Shown here one piece after another: positions 51,359 to 59,268 of a stretch of 64,000 bases of DNA. Both the position numbers and the translations under genes were made by a program. Under the pieces are notes generated by a model. That model was not told the DNA's origin, searched no databases, and worked only from the letters and a program-made list of their open reading frames with translations. Position 1 is the first letter of the stretch. The number at the start of each line of letters is the position of its first letter. The DNA is from Stomatobaculum sp. (GTDB taxonomy: Bacteria > Bacillota_A > Clostridia > Lachnospirales > Lachnospiraceae), in contig JAFSYO010000006.1 in the NCBI GenBank assembly GCA_017449925.1, positions 19,446 through 83,445 on the forward strand. The letters run 5' to 3'.

Positions 51359-52597
51359 TTACCGTATAAGCGCCGCGTAGAAATCGTTCACATACGCGGT
51401 GTTGTTTTCCTTTGCGTCTTCAAAATCAAACTCCATGATATTGTCGGCCTTCAGGGAGAATTCCCTGATCTCCGGGAGCGGCAGCGCGTCCTCTGCCTCC
51501 GGGATCTGATAGGCCTTGCACCGGGCAGCCAGGTCCTGACACTCCGCGCTCTGCACGAAAAGCATCCAGAGCTCTGCAGCCTTCGGATGCGATGCGCCCC
51601 GGAACACCGCCGCAGCGTTCCTCTCATAGGGCGTTCCCTCCTCAGGGATCACAGGGATCAGATACTCGTTCCCGTTCCGAAGCTGCGACACCGCGTCTGA
51701 AAACAGGCATACCGCGATCCCGCATTTCCCCAGGGCCGCCAGCTCCGCCGGCTCCGCTGCCCTGGCGCCGTAAGTCTCCATGTTCCTGTGAATGGCCCGG
51801 AGCATATCGAGGCCCTGCTCCTTCCCGAACAGCTGCTGCAGCGCAATGATCAGGCGCCTTCCCGCACCGGTAATATTCGGGTCCGGCATCGAAAGCATCA
51901 GCCGGTACTGCTCTCCCGTAAGGTCCTGCCAGCTCTCCGGCGTCAGCGCCTGGTTGCTCTGCAGCACTTCACTGTTGACCAGGAGGCAGTAGGGATCATA
52001 ATTGATCCCGAACCAGTCACCCTCCAGAAGATCCTCTGAAGCGGCCTCCGTCACCGGGTCCCAGGCAGCCTCGAACCAGACATCCGCCGGAGGATCTCCG
52101 TGGGAAGATTTGATCCTTGTGTATACTTCGGAATTCGGAAGCCGGGAATAGCTCACGCGGATCCCGTACAGCTCCTCGAAATATGCCGCTGCCGCGGCAA
52201 GATAGCTTTCACTCCCGGAACCGTAGACCGTGAGCCGCCCTTCCTTCTGCGCCTCTTCCAGAAGCTCCGGAGGAATAGCCGGGGCCGTTTCCGGCGGCGC
52301 CGTTGTCTCCTCCGCGGACGATGCCTCCGTTGTCTTTTCCTGTGTGCTGCTCTCCGGCACCGGCTCCACCGTCGAGCTTTCTGCCGCCCCGGAGGATGTC
52401 TCCTGCCCGCCGCCCTGTTTCCCGCACCAGGCAAGGAGGCCGACACAGACGACCACCAGAAGCAGGGACAGCCCATATCCGCGCACCGCAGGGCTTAAGT
52501 CCCCGAAAAACCCTTTCGCTGCCGCCTTTTTTCTGCTCCGCGATTTATTTTCGTCCCTTTTTTCCGGAATACTCTCTTTCTTATTCTCTTCCTGCAT
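51359..52597 (-). CDS. Membrane-anchored extracellular solute-binding protein
   Basis: A 412-residue protein. A basic N-terminus (about 35 residues, Lys/Arg/Glu-rich) precedes one hydrophobic segment (SLLLVVVCVGLLAWCG), then a Ser/Thr/Glu/Pro linker and a type 1 or Fe3+-type solute-binding domain (GRLTVYGSGSESYLAAAAAYFEELYGIRVSY; VWFEAAWDPVTEA). LAWC is a poor lipobox because of Trp before Cys, so a plain membrane anchor is more likely. No permease is adjacent. The start overlaps the end of the pepF gene by 17 bp. It may serve the ABC transporter at 61810-64000. Confidence 0.75.
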   Translation of the reverse strand: MQEENKKESIPEKRDENKSRSRKKAAAKGFFGDLSPAVRGYGLSLLLVVVCVGLLAWCGKQGGGQETSSGAAESSTVEPVPESSTQEKTTEASSAEETTAPPETAPAIPPELLEEAQKEGRLTVYGSGSESYLAAAAAYFEELYGIRVSYSRLPNSEVYTRIKSSHGDPPADVWFEAAWDPVTEAASEDLLEGDWFGINYDPYCLLVNSEVLQSNQALTPESWQDLTGEQYRLMLSMPDPNITGAGRRLIIALQQLFGKEQGLDMLRAIHRNMETYGARAAEPAELAALGKCGIAVCLFSDAVSQLRNGNEYLIPVIPEEGTPYERNAAAVFRGASHPKAAELWMLFVQSAECQDLAARCKAYQIPEAEDALPLPEIREFSLKADNIMEFDFEDAKENNTAYVNDFYAALIR

Positions 52598-54503
52598 CCC
52601 TCATCTTCTCCATCTCCGCCACAGCTTCTTCAAAGACTTTCAGCGCCGCTTCCACCGGAGCCTCCGTGGAAAGGTCCACCCCGGCGATCTTCAAAAGGCT
52701 CACCGGATCATCTGTGCAGCCGCTCTTCAGGAATTCCTTGTAACGCGCCACCATCGGGGCGCCCTCCTTCAGGATCCTGCGGGAGATATCCACCGCCGCG
52801 GCAAAACTGGTAGCGTACTGGTACACGTAGAAATTGTAGTAAAAGTGGGGGATCCTGCTCCATTCAACGGCGATCAGCGGGTCGGAGACCATGTCCGGTC
52901 CGAAATATGCCTTGTTCAGCTCCAGATACAGGTTCGACAGCCCCTCCGCCGTCAGCGGCTCTCCCCGCTCCGACATCTCGTTGGATCTTCTCTCAAACTC
53001 CTCGAACATCGTCTGTCTGTACAGGGTCCCCTTGAAACTTTCAAGAAGATGATTCACAAGATAGGCCCGCTCCGCCCGCAGTCTGGCCATCTCTTCCGTC
53101 TCCGGACCGGATGTCCCTTCCGCTGCGCCGGCGGCTTCGTCCATCTTCCTCGAATTTTCCTTTAGCAGATACTCCAGCAGAAGCATCTCATTCGTGGTGG
53201 ACGCTACCTCCGCCACAAATATCCTGTACGAGGAGTTCAGAAAACTCTGCGCTCCGGAGGAATACCAGGAGTGCATGGAATGTCCCATCTCGTGCACCAG
53301 GACAAAGACATCATCCAGAGTATCATTATAATTCAGCAGCACATAAGGGTGCACGCCGTACACATTGGTGGAGTATGCGCCGCCGCGCTTGCCCTCATTC
53401 TCCGCCACGTCCACCCAGCGGTTCTCGTAAGCTTCCCTCAGGACTTTTATGTAGTCCTCTCCCAGCGGCGCCAGCGCTTTCAGCGAGATCTCCTTTGCCT
53501 CTTCAAAGGTCACCTTCCACTCCAGGTCCTGTACCATGGGCGCGTAGACATCGTACATGTGGAGCTCTTTTACGCCGAGAAGACGCTTCCGCAGCCTCAC
53601 GTAGCGGTGCATCTTGTCAAGATTCCGGCGCACGCAGCTGATCAGCCGGTCACAGACAGCGGGATCCACATTGTTCGCCGTGACCGCAGCTTCAAAGGCG
53701 GAGCGGTAGTTACGGACCTTAGCGTAGAATCCCTGCTGCTTCACCTGCCCCTCGTACAGCGCGGCAAAGGTGTGGATGAACTCCTTGTAGCGGCCGTAGA
53801 ACAGCTCAAAGACCTCTAACCGCAGAGCGCGGTCCCGGGACATCTGCAGCGGCACGAAGCGTCCATTGGTGATCTGGATCTCCTGCACCTCCGGACGGGA
53901 CATTCCTTCTCCTGAATCCCTCCTCTTCCTTTTCGTTCTCTTCACTGGCGGGAACTTCAGGTCCGCGTTCTGCAGCATGTCGAAACCGCTCTGGGCAGTC
54001 CGGGCCATCTCCCCCGATGCCGCGAGAATCTGCTCCGTCTTCGTGTCCAGGGTGTGGGCCTTCTGCCGGGTAATTTCTTTCAGCGTCACCTCAAAGCGCT
54101 TCAGTTCCGGCAGTTCTGTGCACCAACGCTCTGTCGTTCCCTCCGGAAGGGAAAGGATCTCCGGCTCCAGAAAAGCGATCAGTTCACCTGACTTTGTCTC
54201 TGCCGCCTGGGCCTTGCCTAAACGCGCGTGGTTCTCCGCCACCGCGGTGTCTTCGTGGTGCTTCAGGAGAGCATAGCTGTGCATCCGGTACCCGGTCTTC
54301 AGGCACTCCTCGTAGAGCTCCATCGTTTCCAGGAGCTCCGCTGCCGTTCCGGCGGCATGCCCCGCCTTTCCTGCCAGCTGTTCAGCCAGATCCAGGCTCT
54401 TCTTCAGGTCAGCCTCCCAGGCTTCCTCCGTCTCGTAAATATCCTCCAGCCGCCAGGTAAGCTCCGCCGGCACCTCGCTTCTTTTCGGAAGTCTCTGCTT
54501 CAT
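52581..54503 (-). CDS. pepF: Oligoendopeptidase F
   Basis: A 640-residue M3-family zinc peptidase that cleaves medium-length peptides in the cytoplasm. The zinc motif HEMGH is in VFVLVHEMGHSMHSWYSS, and NEMLLLEYLL provides the expected downstream helix. The N-terminus RSEVPAELTWRLEDIYETEEAWEADL is typical of PepF. An unusual Lys/Arg-rich segment (RTKRKRRDSGEG) near residue 195 is not usual for the family. It starts just behind the ushA-like gene (12 bp). Confidence 0.93.
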   Translation of the reverse strand: MKQRLPKRSEVPAELTWRLEDIYETEEAWEADLKKSLDLAEQLAGKAGHAAGTAAELLETMELYEECLKTGYRMHSYALLKHHEDTAVAENHARLGKAQAAETKSGELIAFLEPEILSLPEGTTERWCTELPELKRFEVTLKEITRQKAHTLDTKTEQILAASGEMARTAQSGFDMLQNADLKFPPVKRTKRKRRDSGEGMSRPEVQEIQITNGRFVPLQMSRDRALRLEVFELFYGRYKEFIHTFAALYEGQVKQQGFYAKVRNYRSAFEAAVTANNVDPAVCDRLISCVRRNLDKMHRYVRLRKRLLGVKELHMYDVYAPMVQDLEWKVTFEEAKEISLKALAPLGEDYIKVLREAYENRWVDVAENEGKRGGAYSTNVYGVHPYVLLNYNDTLDDVFVLVHEMGHSMHSWYSSGAQSFLNSSYRIFVAEVASTTNEMLLLEYLLKENSRKMDEAAGAAEGTSGPETEEMARLRAERAYLVNHLLESFKGTLYRQTMFEEFERRSNEMSERGEPLTAEGLSNLYLELNKAYFGPDMVSDPLIAVEWSRIPHFYYNFYVYQYATSFAAAVDISRRILKEGAPMVARYKEFLKSGCTDDPVSLLKIAGVDLSTEAPVEAALKVFEEAVAEMEKMRDAGRE

Positions 54504-54515
54504 CGTGCTGCTCCC

Positions 54516-56243
54516 TTATTTTATAATAGTCTGATCGCCGCGGGGCGCGCCGTATTTCTCTTCGGACAGGACGCCCTTCAGTTCCTCTCCGATGTACTGT
54601 ATCAGCAGTTCGTCCAGCGGGATTCCCGTGTCATAGCCATCTGCGCCGGCAAGCACAAAGAAGGTATCTCCGCCGGCAGCCATGAAATCGTTGACTGCCA
54701 CGGCATATGTGTCCTCCGTCCGGAAAGGCTGGCCGTTCACGCTCTCCACCGTCACCCTGCGGATAGAATTCGGCCGGTGGTAAGTGGAGCCCGGATATAC
54801 ATCGCCGCTGTCAAACTCCTTCGTCGTGTCCAGTGTGAACTGGATCCCGGCAGTCTGCGGATAGCCGCCCACCAGTTCCGGCGCGATATAGGTCGATGCT
54901 TCCAGCATTTCCAGAAGATCCTCTCCTGTAATATACTTGATCACCACTGTATTGCCAAAGGGAAACACTGTGTTGATATCCAGCTTCGTCACATCTCCCT
55001 TCGGGATCCCTGCACGGATGCCCCCGCCATTGATCACCGCCAGAGTATGATCCAGGCCGACTTTCAGTGCCGAAGGATCCTTCCTGAGATACCAGAGAAG
55101 AGCGTCCGTAGCCAGGTCTCCGCTGTTGGTTTCCATGGAACGGTTTGCTTCGCGGCTTCCGTCAAACTCTGTCTCGCTGACAGCGACTTTTTCATTGTAG
55201 ATCTCTTTGACCTTCTGCTCGATAGCCCCGGCTTCCTCTTCCGCCGTTTTTACTGCAGCGTTTTTCTCCGCTTCCTCTGCCTCGCGGGACAGTTCCGCTC
55301 CCGGGCCCTTTGCCTTTTCTGCATCCTCAGTCCCGGTGAAGGGCGGGACCACAGCGCAGTCGACCAGATAATGATCCGAGATCTTTCCGTCCGCGTCGAT
55401 CTCCAGAACGCCGATATACTGGAATTTGGTTCCCGTGGACTGCACCCGCTCTCCCTTCGTTCCTTCGGTCATGACCGTGTGGGAGTGACCATCGATAATA
55501 TAATCGATCCCCTGCGTGTTGTTATAAAGGTCCAGAGAACTGTTCCCTTCTCTGGTGCTTTCTTCATTTACACCAAGATGGGTGAGGGCGATGACCAGAT
55601 CCGCGCCCTGTTCCCGCAGGGCTGCAGTCTGGGCAGCAGCGCACTCATACATCTCTTTCTTCCCGAGAAACGTAAGTCCGATGGTCTTCGTCGGATTTGC
55701 TTTTGTTTTGGATTCCTCGGTATCCAGGCCGAAAAAGCCGATCTTTCTGCCGGATGCTGCAGTATAAAGAGTGTAGGGGGGAAGGATCGGCGATCCTCCT
55801 TCCAGCACGTTCGCGCAGATCACCGTAAAATTTGCTTCTGCCAGATTCTTCTTCAGCACGTCATACCCGAAGTCAAAATCGTGATTGCCGATCGTCGCCA
55901 CCGTATAGCCCGCAGCATTCATCATAGACACGGCGCTTTCTCCTGAAGAGAGATTTACACTGGGGCCTCCCTGGCTGAAATCTCCGGCATCCGCCAGGAT
56001 CACCTCCGCGCCAAGAGACTCATAGATCGCCCGGAGCGCCGCTATTTTCGCGTACCCGTCGATGGCTCCGTGGACATCATTGGAATGAAGAATGATCACA
56101 TTCCCTGAGTAATCCCCTGATGGAAGAGAACGGATGTCCTGCGGATATGTTTCTTCCGCAAAGACACTTCCAGCCAGGAAAAAAATGAACAGCACTGCTG
56201 TAAGAAATACGCGGAGAATCCCAGTCCCTGTTTTATATATCAT
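54516..56243 (-). CDS. 5'-nucleotidase/2',3'-cyclic phosphodiesterase (UshA-like), secreted
   Basis: A 575-residue protein with a signal peptide (residues 1-30, ending SVFAEE). The metallophosphatase domain shows ILHSNDVHG, ADAGDFSQGG, IGNHDFDFGYD and DYIIDGHSHT. After a Glu/Ala/Lys-rich coiled segment (about residues 300-360) comes the 5'-nucleotidase C-terminal domain with NGGGIRAGIPKGD and NDFMAAGGD. It releases phosphate and nucleosides outside the cell. No LPXTG or extra anchor is seen. The leader holds the REP-like palindrome and another hairpin. Confidence 0.92.
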   Translation of the reverse strand: MIYKTGTGILRVFLTAVLFIFFLAGSVFAEETYPQDIRSLPSGDYSGNVIILHSNDVHGAIDGYAKIAALRAIYESLGAEVILADAGDFSQGGPSVNLSSGESAVSMMNAAGYTVATIGNHDFDFGYDVLKKNLAEANFTVICANVLEGGSPILPPYTLYTAASGRKIGFFGLDTEESKTKANPTKTIGLTFLGKKEMYECAAAQTAALREQGADLVIALTHLGVNEESTREGNSSLDLYNNTQGIDYIIDGHSHTVMTEGTKGERVQSTGTKFQYIGVLEIDADGKISDHYLVDCAVVPPFTGTEDAEKAKGPGAELSREAEEAEKNAAVKTAEEEAGAIEQKVKEIYNEKVAVSETEFDGSREANRSMETNSGDLATDALLWYLRKDPSALKVGLDHTLAVINGGGIRAGIPKGDVTKLDINTVFPFGNTVVIKYITGEDLLEMLEASTYIAPELVGGYPQTAGIQFTLDTTKEFDSGDVYPGSTYHRPNSIRRVTVESVNGQPFRTEDTYAVAVNDFMAAGGDTFFVLAGADGYDTGIPLDELLIQYIGEELKGVLSEEKYGAPRGDQTIIK

Positions 56244-56260
56244 ATTTTCCTCCTATATTT

Positions 56261-56288
56261 AGTCCCGCCTGGGGACTTGCGTGCCCTG
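56261..56288. repeat. REP-like palindrome, copy 2
   Basis: AGTCCC-GCCTG-GGGACTTGCGTGCCC, the inverted counterpart of 18991-19021. It lies in the leader of the ushA-like gene. Confidence 0.6.
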
Positions 56289-56293
56289 CGCGG

Positions 56294-56312
56294 GCTGCCG
56301 TCAGACGGCAGC
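56294..56312. other. Strong leader hairpin next to the REP-like element
   Basis: GCTGCCGTC-A-GACGGCAGC, near-perfect palindrome followed by TTTTATAA on the plus strand. It may be a second part of the REP-like unit or a small terminator. Confidence 0.5.
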
Positions 56313-56412
56313 TTTTATAATAATTCGATTTTACCAGAAAAAACAGTTTTGGACTGCGACAGTTCCGGGGATTTTTTGCGTTCTTCCTTCTTTCTGACCG
56401 TGATTTCAGCGC

Positions 56413-56442
56413 TTAGACTTTATCGCATATTTTTTGTATAAT
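56413..56442 (+). promoter_or_regulatory. Kinase gene promoter
   Basis: TTAGAC (56413-56418), 18 bp, TATAAT (56437-56442), about 43 bases before ATG 56485. Confidence 0.65.
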
Positions 56443-56484
56443 CCTGATATAGTTAACATGTCACGGAAAAAGGAGACTCCCGCC

Positions 56485-57225
56485 ATGACGTTTCAAATTG
56501 AAATCAACGGCCTGCCGGTTTCAGCAGTCTTCAGCGAGGAAAACATTGAAGGAATTTTTCTTCCGCTGCTGAAGCGCCTGACAGAGATCCAAAATGCTCT
56601 TGGCAGAAGGATACTGGTTTTTCTCGCCGCACCTCCCGGCGCCGGAAAAAGCACCCTGTCCGAATTTCTGAGGCATCTGTCTGTGAACACTCCGGAAGTA
56701 ACACCCATTACTGTAATCGGTATGGACGGTTTTCACCGCAGACAGGAGTATCTGATTTCGCATACCGCCGTCCGGGACGGGAAGGAAATTCCAATGGTCG
56801 GGATCAAAGGCGCTCCTGTGACTTTTGACCTGGATCTTTTCCACAATAGTGTGCAGCGCGCTGCCGCGGGAGAGGACATCGAATGGCCGGATTATGACCG
56901 GACCCTTCATAATCCGGTCTACAGGGGCCGCCGCGTCACGGGGGACATCGTGCTGCTGGAAGGGAATTACCTGCTGCTGGACGAAGATGGATGGCGGGAT
57001 CTGAGAGAATACGCTGATTACACTATAAAGATCACGGCTGACCCGGCGATCCTGAAAAAACGGCTGACAGACCGCAAATCCGCAAGCGGTATGCCGAGGG
57101 AAAAAGCAGAAGAGTTTGTACTGTTCAGTGACATGTATAATGCCCGGCTTTGCCTGGAACAGTCCGGAAAAGCAGATCTTGAACTGCGTCTTCTGCCGGA
57201 CTGCCAGTACGAAAAGGCCAAATAA
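56485..57225 (+). CDS. Nucleoside/nucleotide kinase-family protein
   Basis: A 246-residue P-loop kinase of the uridine-kinase/pantothenate-kinase-like group. The Walker A motif APPGAGKST is at residues 49-57, followed by IGMDGFHRRQEYL, WPDYDRTLHNPV and the Walker B-like IVLLEGNYLLLDEDGW. ATG 56485 is preferred for its AAGGAGA site; the longer start has none. The substrate (nucleoside, fructose or a similar small molecule) cannot be told. It is a single gene with its own promoter and terminator. Confidence 0.87.
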   Translation: MTFQIEINGLPVSAVFSEENIEGIFLPLLKRLTEIQNALGRRILVFLAAPPGAGKSTLSEFLRHLSVNTPEVTPITVIGMDGFHRRQEYLISHTAVRDGKEIPMVGIKGAPVTFDLDLFHNSVQRAAAGEDIEWPDYDRTLHNPVYRGRRVTGDIVLLEGNYLLLDEDGWRDLREYADYTIKITADPAILKKRLTDRKSASGMPREKAEEFVLFSDMYNARLCLEQSGKADLELRLLPDCQYEKAK

Positions 57226-57266
57226 AACAAGACCGGATCAGGTATTACCTGATCCGGTCTTGTTTT
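57224..57266. terminator. Bidirectional terminator after the kinase gene
   Basis: A perfect 20-bp stem (AAAACAAGACCGGATCAGGT and complement) with a 3-base loop, working for the kinase and for the opposing small membrane protein gene. Confidence 0.95.
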
Positions 57267-57272
57267 CTGATA

Positions 57273-57713
57273 TTACTTTCCTGCTTCTTTCTTCACATTG
57301 TTTACGATCAGGAAGAGCACTACCTGAAATGCCGCAGACAGAACCCGGATCATAATCGTCCCAAGCTCCAGCTGATTCACAAAGCCAAGAACCAGATCCA
57401 CTGCGCTGAGCACTAAAGCGAAAATAGAGAAGTACCAGATCGGCATCACCTTTTCCGGATTTTTCACAGCAATCCTGCCCAGAACACCTTCCAAAACTGT
57501 TCCCAGGCCTTCTGCGATAATTGCGGCAAAAGCGCCGCCCACCACAGTGATCGCTCCTATTTGCTGCGCGAACTCCGCGGAGAGCCCGGGATCCGTCGCG
57601 ATTACTCCGGTCGCTGCCAGCAGCAGGACACCAAACGCCATCGCCAGAATACCAAAGACCAGATCCAAAATTGAAAATACGTTTAGAGCCTTTCTGCTAA
57701 GAGACATTTCCAT
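57273..57713 (-). CDS. Small four-helix membrane protein of unknown function
   Basis: A 146-residue protein with four hydrophobic segments (about residues 13-38, 50-72, 88-112 and 118-138). Conserved-looking stretches are ILDLVFGILAMAFGVLLL and AEGLGTVLEGVLGRIAVKNP. The last residues are basic (NNVKKEAGK). I recognise no enzyme motif. GGGGGTAGTAAA precedes ATG 57713. A membrane regulator or structural role is possible; nothing more can be supported. Confidence 0.8.
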   Translation of the reverse strand: MEMSLSRKALNVFSILDLVFGILAMAFGVLLLAATGVIATDPGLSAEFAQQIGAITVVGGAFAAIIAEGLGTVLEGVLGRIAVKNPEKVMPIWYFSIFALVLSAVDLVLGFVNQLELGTIMIRVLSAAFQVVLFLIVNNVKKEAGK

Positions 57714-57819
57714 TTTACTACCCCCTTATGTTTATGGTTTGATTTTTGTTATGTATTTTCTTATTTTCGGGACCATCATATCAGACCCTTCCGCACAGCA
57801 TTGTCACATTTTTTTGGCA

Positions 57820-57848
57820 AAAAAAAACGGGACTGATCGCTCAGTCCC
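57820..57848 (-). terminator. Terminator behind the 89-residue protein gene
   Basis: Minus strand stem GGGACTGA/TCAGTCCC with a 4-base loop, followed by GTTTTTTTT. Confidence 0.88.
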
Positions 57849-57862
57849 TTAAAATCAACTTG

Positions 57863-58132
57863 TTACAGGTCCATCGTGGTGGACAGGTTAAGATCCACTT
57901 TACCGATCCGGAAAGTCCTCGAGATCTTCCCTTCCTCATGAAAGCCGGCGGATTCCTGAAGGATATCTGCCGGGAAACTCCTTGCGGCGGTTTCTGTCGG
58001 AAACTTTTCCGCCTCGCTCATGTTCGTGACCCAAAGGACAGGTCCCATCTCCCGGTTCATATATACTGTACGGGATTCACCGTCCCGGATTCTGTCAGTG
58101 CAGATCACAAAGTACTTCTCTGTGTTATTCAT
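57863..58132 (-). CDS. Small hypothetical cytoplasmic protein
   Basis: An 89-residue soluble protein of unknown function. MNNTEKYFVICTDRIRDGESRTVYMNREMGPVLWVTNMSEAEKFPTE... suggests a small alpha/beta fold in which Tyr-Phe-Val-Ile begins a central strand. ATG 58132 follows GGAGGTATAAAACC, and upstream at 58174-58202 is a good promoter, so it is a single-gene unit with its own terminator. No homology-based function can be given. Confidence 0.75.
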   Translation of the reverse strand: MNNTEKYFVICTDRIRDGESRTVYMNREMGPVLWVTNMSEAEKFPTETAARSFPADILQESAGFHEEGKISRTFRIGKVDLNLSTTMDL

Positions 58133-58173
58133 GGTTTTATACCTCCATTCCATCCGTTTTCGGATTTTCTGCA

Positions 58174-58202
58174 CTATATCACAAGGCGGGCGGTTTGTGA
58201 AG
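58174..58202 (-). promoter_or_regulatory. Promoter of the 89-residue protein gene
   Basis: Minus strand TTCACA (58202-58197), 17 bp, TATAGT (58179-58174), with TG one base before the -10 (extended -10). Confidence 0.7.
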
Positions 58203-58405
58203 ATATTAACAATAATGTCGGCAAACTTTGTAGGAACCCCTGAATTATCCCTTTACAATTTACGATTATTCTCCCTTTTCCCGCTTGTTTCAGCCGTCCG
58301 GGCAGTTCCGGCCGGGCATATCCTGTGCATAGTTGCTCTTTTTACAGTTGTTTCGCCGGAAAAAGCAGGCCTTTCCCACAAAAAAGACCCTGGTGCAACG
58401 ATTCG

Positions 58406-58414
58406 TGATATAAT
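58406..58414 (+). promoter_or_regulatory. Extended -10 promoter of the GNAT unit
   Basis: TGATATAAT (58406-58414): an extended -10 with a consensus TATAAT. The -35 (GACCCT) is poor. The transcript begins about 30 bases before the leader ORF. Confidence 0.65.
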
Positions 58415-58450
58415 CATTGTGTAAAAATCTTATATAAAGGAGAGTGCTGT

Positions 58451-58486
58451 TTGAAGAAGTACAACACACCGGAGATTGCAGGCTGA
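58451..58486 (+). CDS. Leader ORF of 11 codons ending in UGA before a hairpin
   Basis: A TTG start with AAGGAGA eight bases upstream, coding MKKYNTPEIAG and then TGA at 58484-58486. The MKKYxxPEI opening resembles the leader-like start of many very short clostridial ORFs. The UGA is followed within two bases by an 11-bp hairpin. Read through UGA, the frame continues 12 codons (PGGLPAIAQTSR) to a second TGA at 58523. It lies 77 bases before the GNAT start. It is probably a regulatory leader peptide. A small Sec-containing peptide is a speculative alternative. It could also be chance, as 11 codons is short. Confidence 0.5.
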   Translation: MKKYNTPEIAG

Positions 58487-58487
58487 C

Positions 58488-58521
58488 CGGGAGGTTTGCC
58501 CGCGATCGCACAAACCTCCCG
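58488..58521 (+). promoter_or_regulatory. Leader hairpin directly behind the UGA (attenuator or SECIS-like)
   Basis: CGGGAGGTTTG/CAAACCTCCCG, an 11-bp perfect stem with a 12-base loop that contains CGATCG. There is no T tract, so it is not a simple terminator. It sits between the leader ORF and the GNAT ribosome site at 58552. Confidence 0.6.
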
Positions 58522-58563
58522 CTGAAAGGCAGTTGATGTAAACAACATTCAGGAGGAAAAACA

Positions 58564-59190
58564 ATGAATAAAAACAACTGTATCATTCGTTTGGAAAGAA
58601 AAGATGACTTCAGAGCAGTGGAGAACCTTGTCCGGGAATCCTTCTGGAACGTATACCGGCCGGGATGCTCCGAACATTACGTGATCCATGTGCTCAGGGA
58701 TGATCCGGCATTCGTGAAAGAACTTGATTTTGTAATGGAAAAAAACGGCAGTCTGATCGGGCAGAATATGTTCATGAAGACTGTTATCGAAGCGGATGAC
58801 GGAAGAACGATCGATGTCCTTACCATGGGCCCGATCTGCATCACTCCGGAGCTGAAACGCAAAGGCTATGGGAAAGCACTGCTGGACTACTCTCTGGAAA
58901 AAGCGGCGTCTCTTGGTTTTGGCGCTGTCCTGTTCGAGGGGAACATCGGCTTCTATGGCAAGAGCGGCTTCGACTACGCTGGAAAATTCGGCATCCGCTA
59001 CCATGATCTTCCGGAAGACGCGGATGCGTCATTCTTTCTCTGCAAGGAACTGGTCCCGGGTTTTCTTGACGGGATCACGGGGGTCTACCAGACTCCTCCG
59101 GGGTATTATGTAAGTGATCCCGACGTAGAGGAATTTGACAGGAACTTTCCTGAAAAAGTGAAACTGAAGCTTCCGGGTCAGCTTTTCTAA
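58564..59190 (+). CDS. GNAT-family N-acetyltransferase
   Basis: A 208-residue acetyltransferase. The acetyl-CoA loop is in ITPELKRKGYGKALLDYSLEKA (RxxGxG/A type), preceded by the LTMGPICI strand and followed by ALSC-like and FYGKSGF segments. The N-terminal 60 residues form the acceptor side. The acceptor (amine, aminoglycoside or protein) is unknown. AGGAGGAAAAACA precedes ATG 58564. It is preceded by a leader ORF and hairpin that probably regulate it. Confidence 0.88.
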   Translation: MNKNNCIIRLERKDDFRAVENLVRESFWNVYRPGCSEHYVIHVLRDDPAFVKELDFVMEKNGSLIGQNMFMKTVIEADDGRTIDVLTMGPICITPELKRKGYGKALLDYSLEKAASLGFGAVLFEGNIGFYGKSGFDYAGKFGIRYHDLPEDADASFFLCKELVPGFLDGITGVYQTPPGYYVSDPDVEEFDRNFPEKVKLKLPGQLF

Positions 59191-59198
59191 ACGAAAAA

Positions 59199-59249
59199 AA
59201 GGCGGGCGCCGTTCTGAACATTCCTCGTTCAGAGCGGTGCCCGCTTTTT
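59199..59249. terminator. Bidirectional terminator between GNAT and glsA
   Basis: Long stem (about 20 bp, arms GCGGGCGCCGTTCTGAAC and GTTCAGAGCGGTGCCCGC with one or two mismatches), 7-base loop and A/T runs. Confidence 0.9.
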
Positions 59250-59268
59250 AAAGACTTATCTGAATTCC

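Larger units (their letters stand above)
58133..58450. other. Intergenic region (about 320 bp) with divergent promoters
   Basis: It holds the promoter of the 89-residue protein on the left (58174-58202) and the extended -10 promoter of the GNAT unit on the right (58406-58414). The middle (about 58205-58380) shows no gene, terminator or repeat that I can support. Confidence 0.5.

Noticed and set aside
54228..55946. 572-codon open frame on the plus strand
   Set aside because: Antisense to oligoendopeptidase F and the 5'-nucleotidase, both of which have full motifs on the minus strand.
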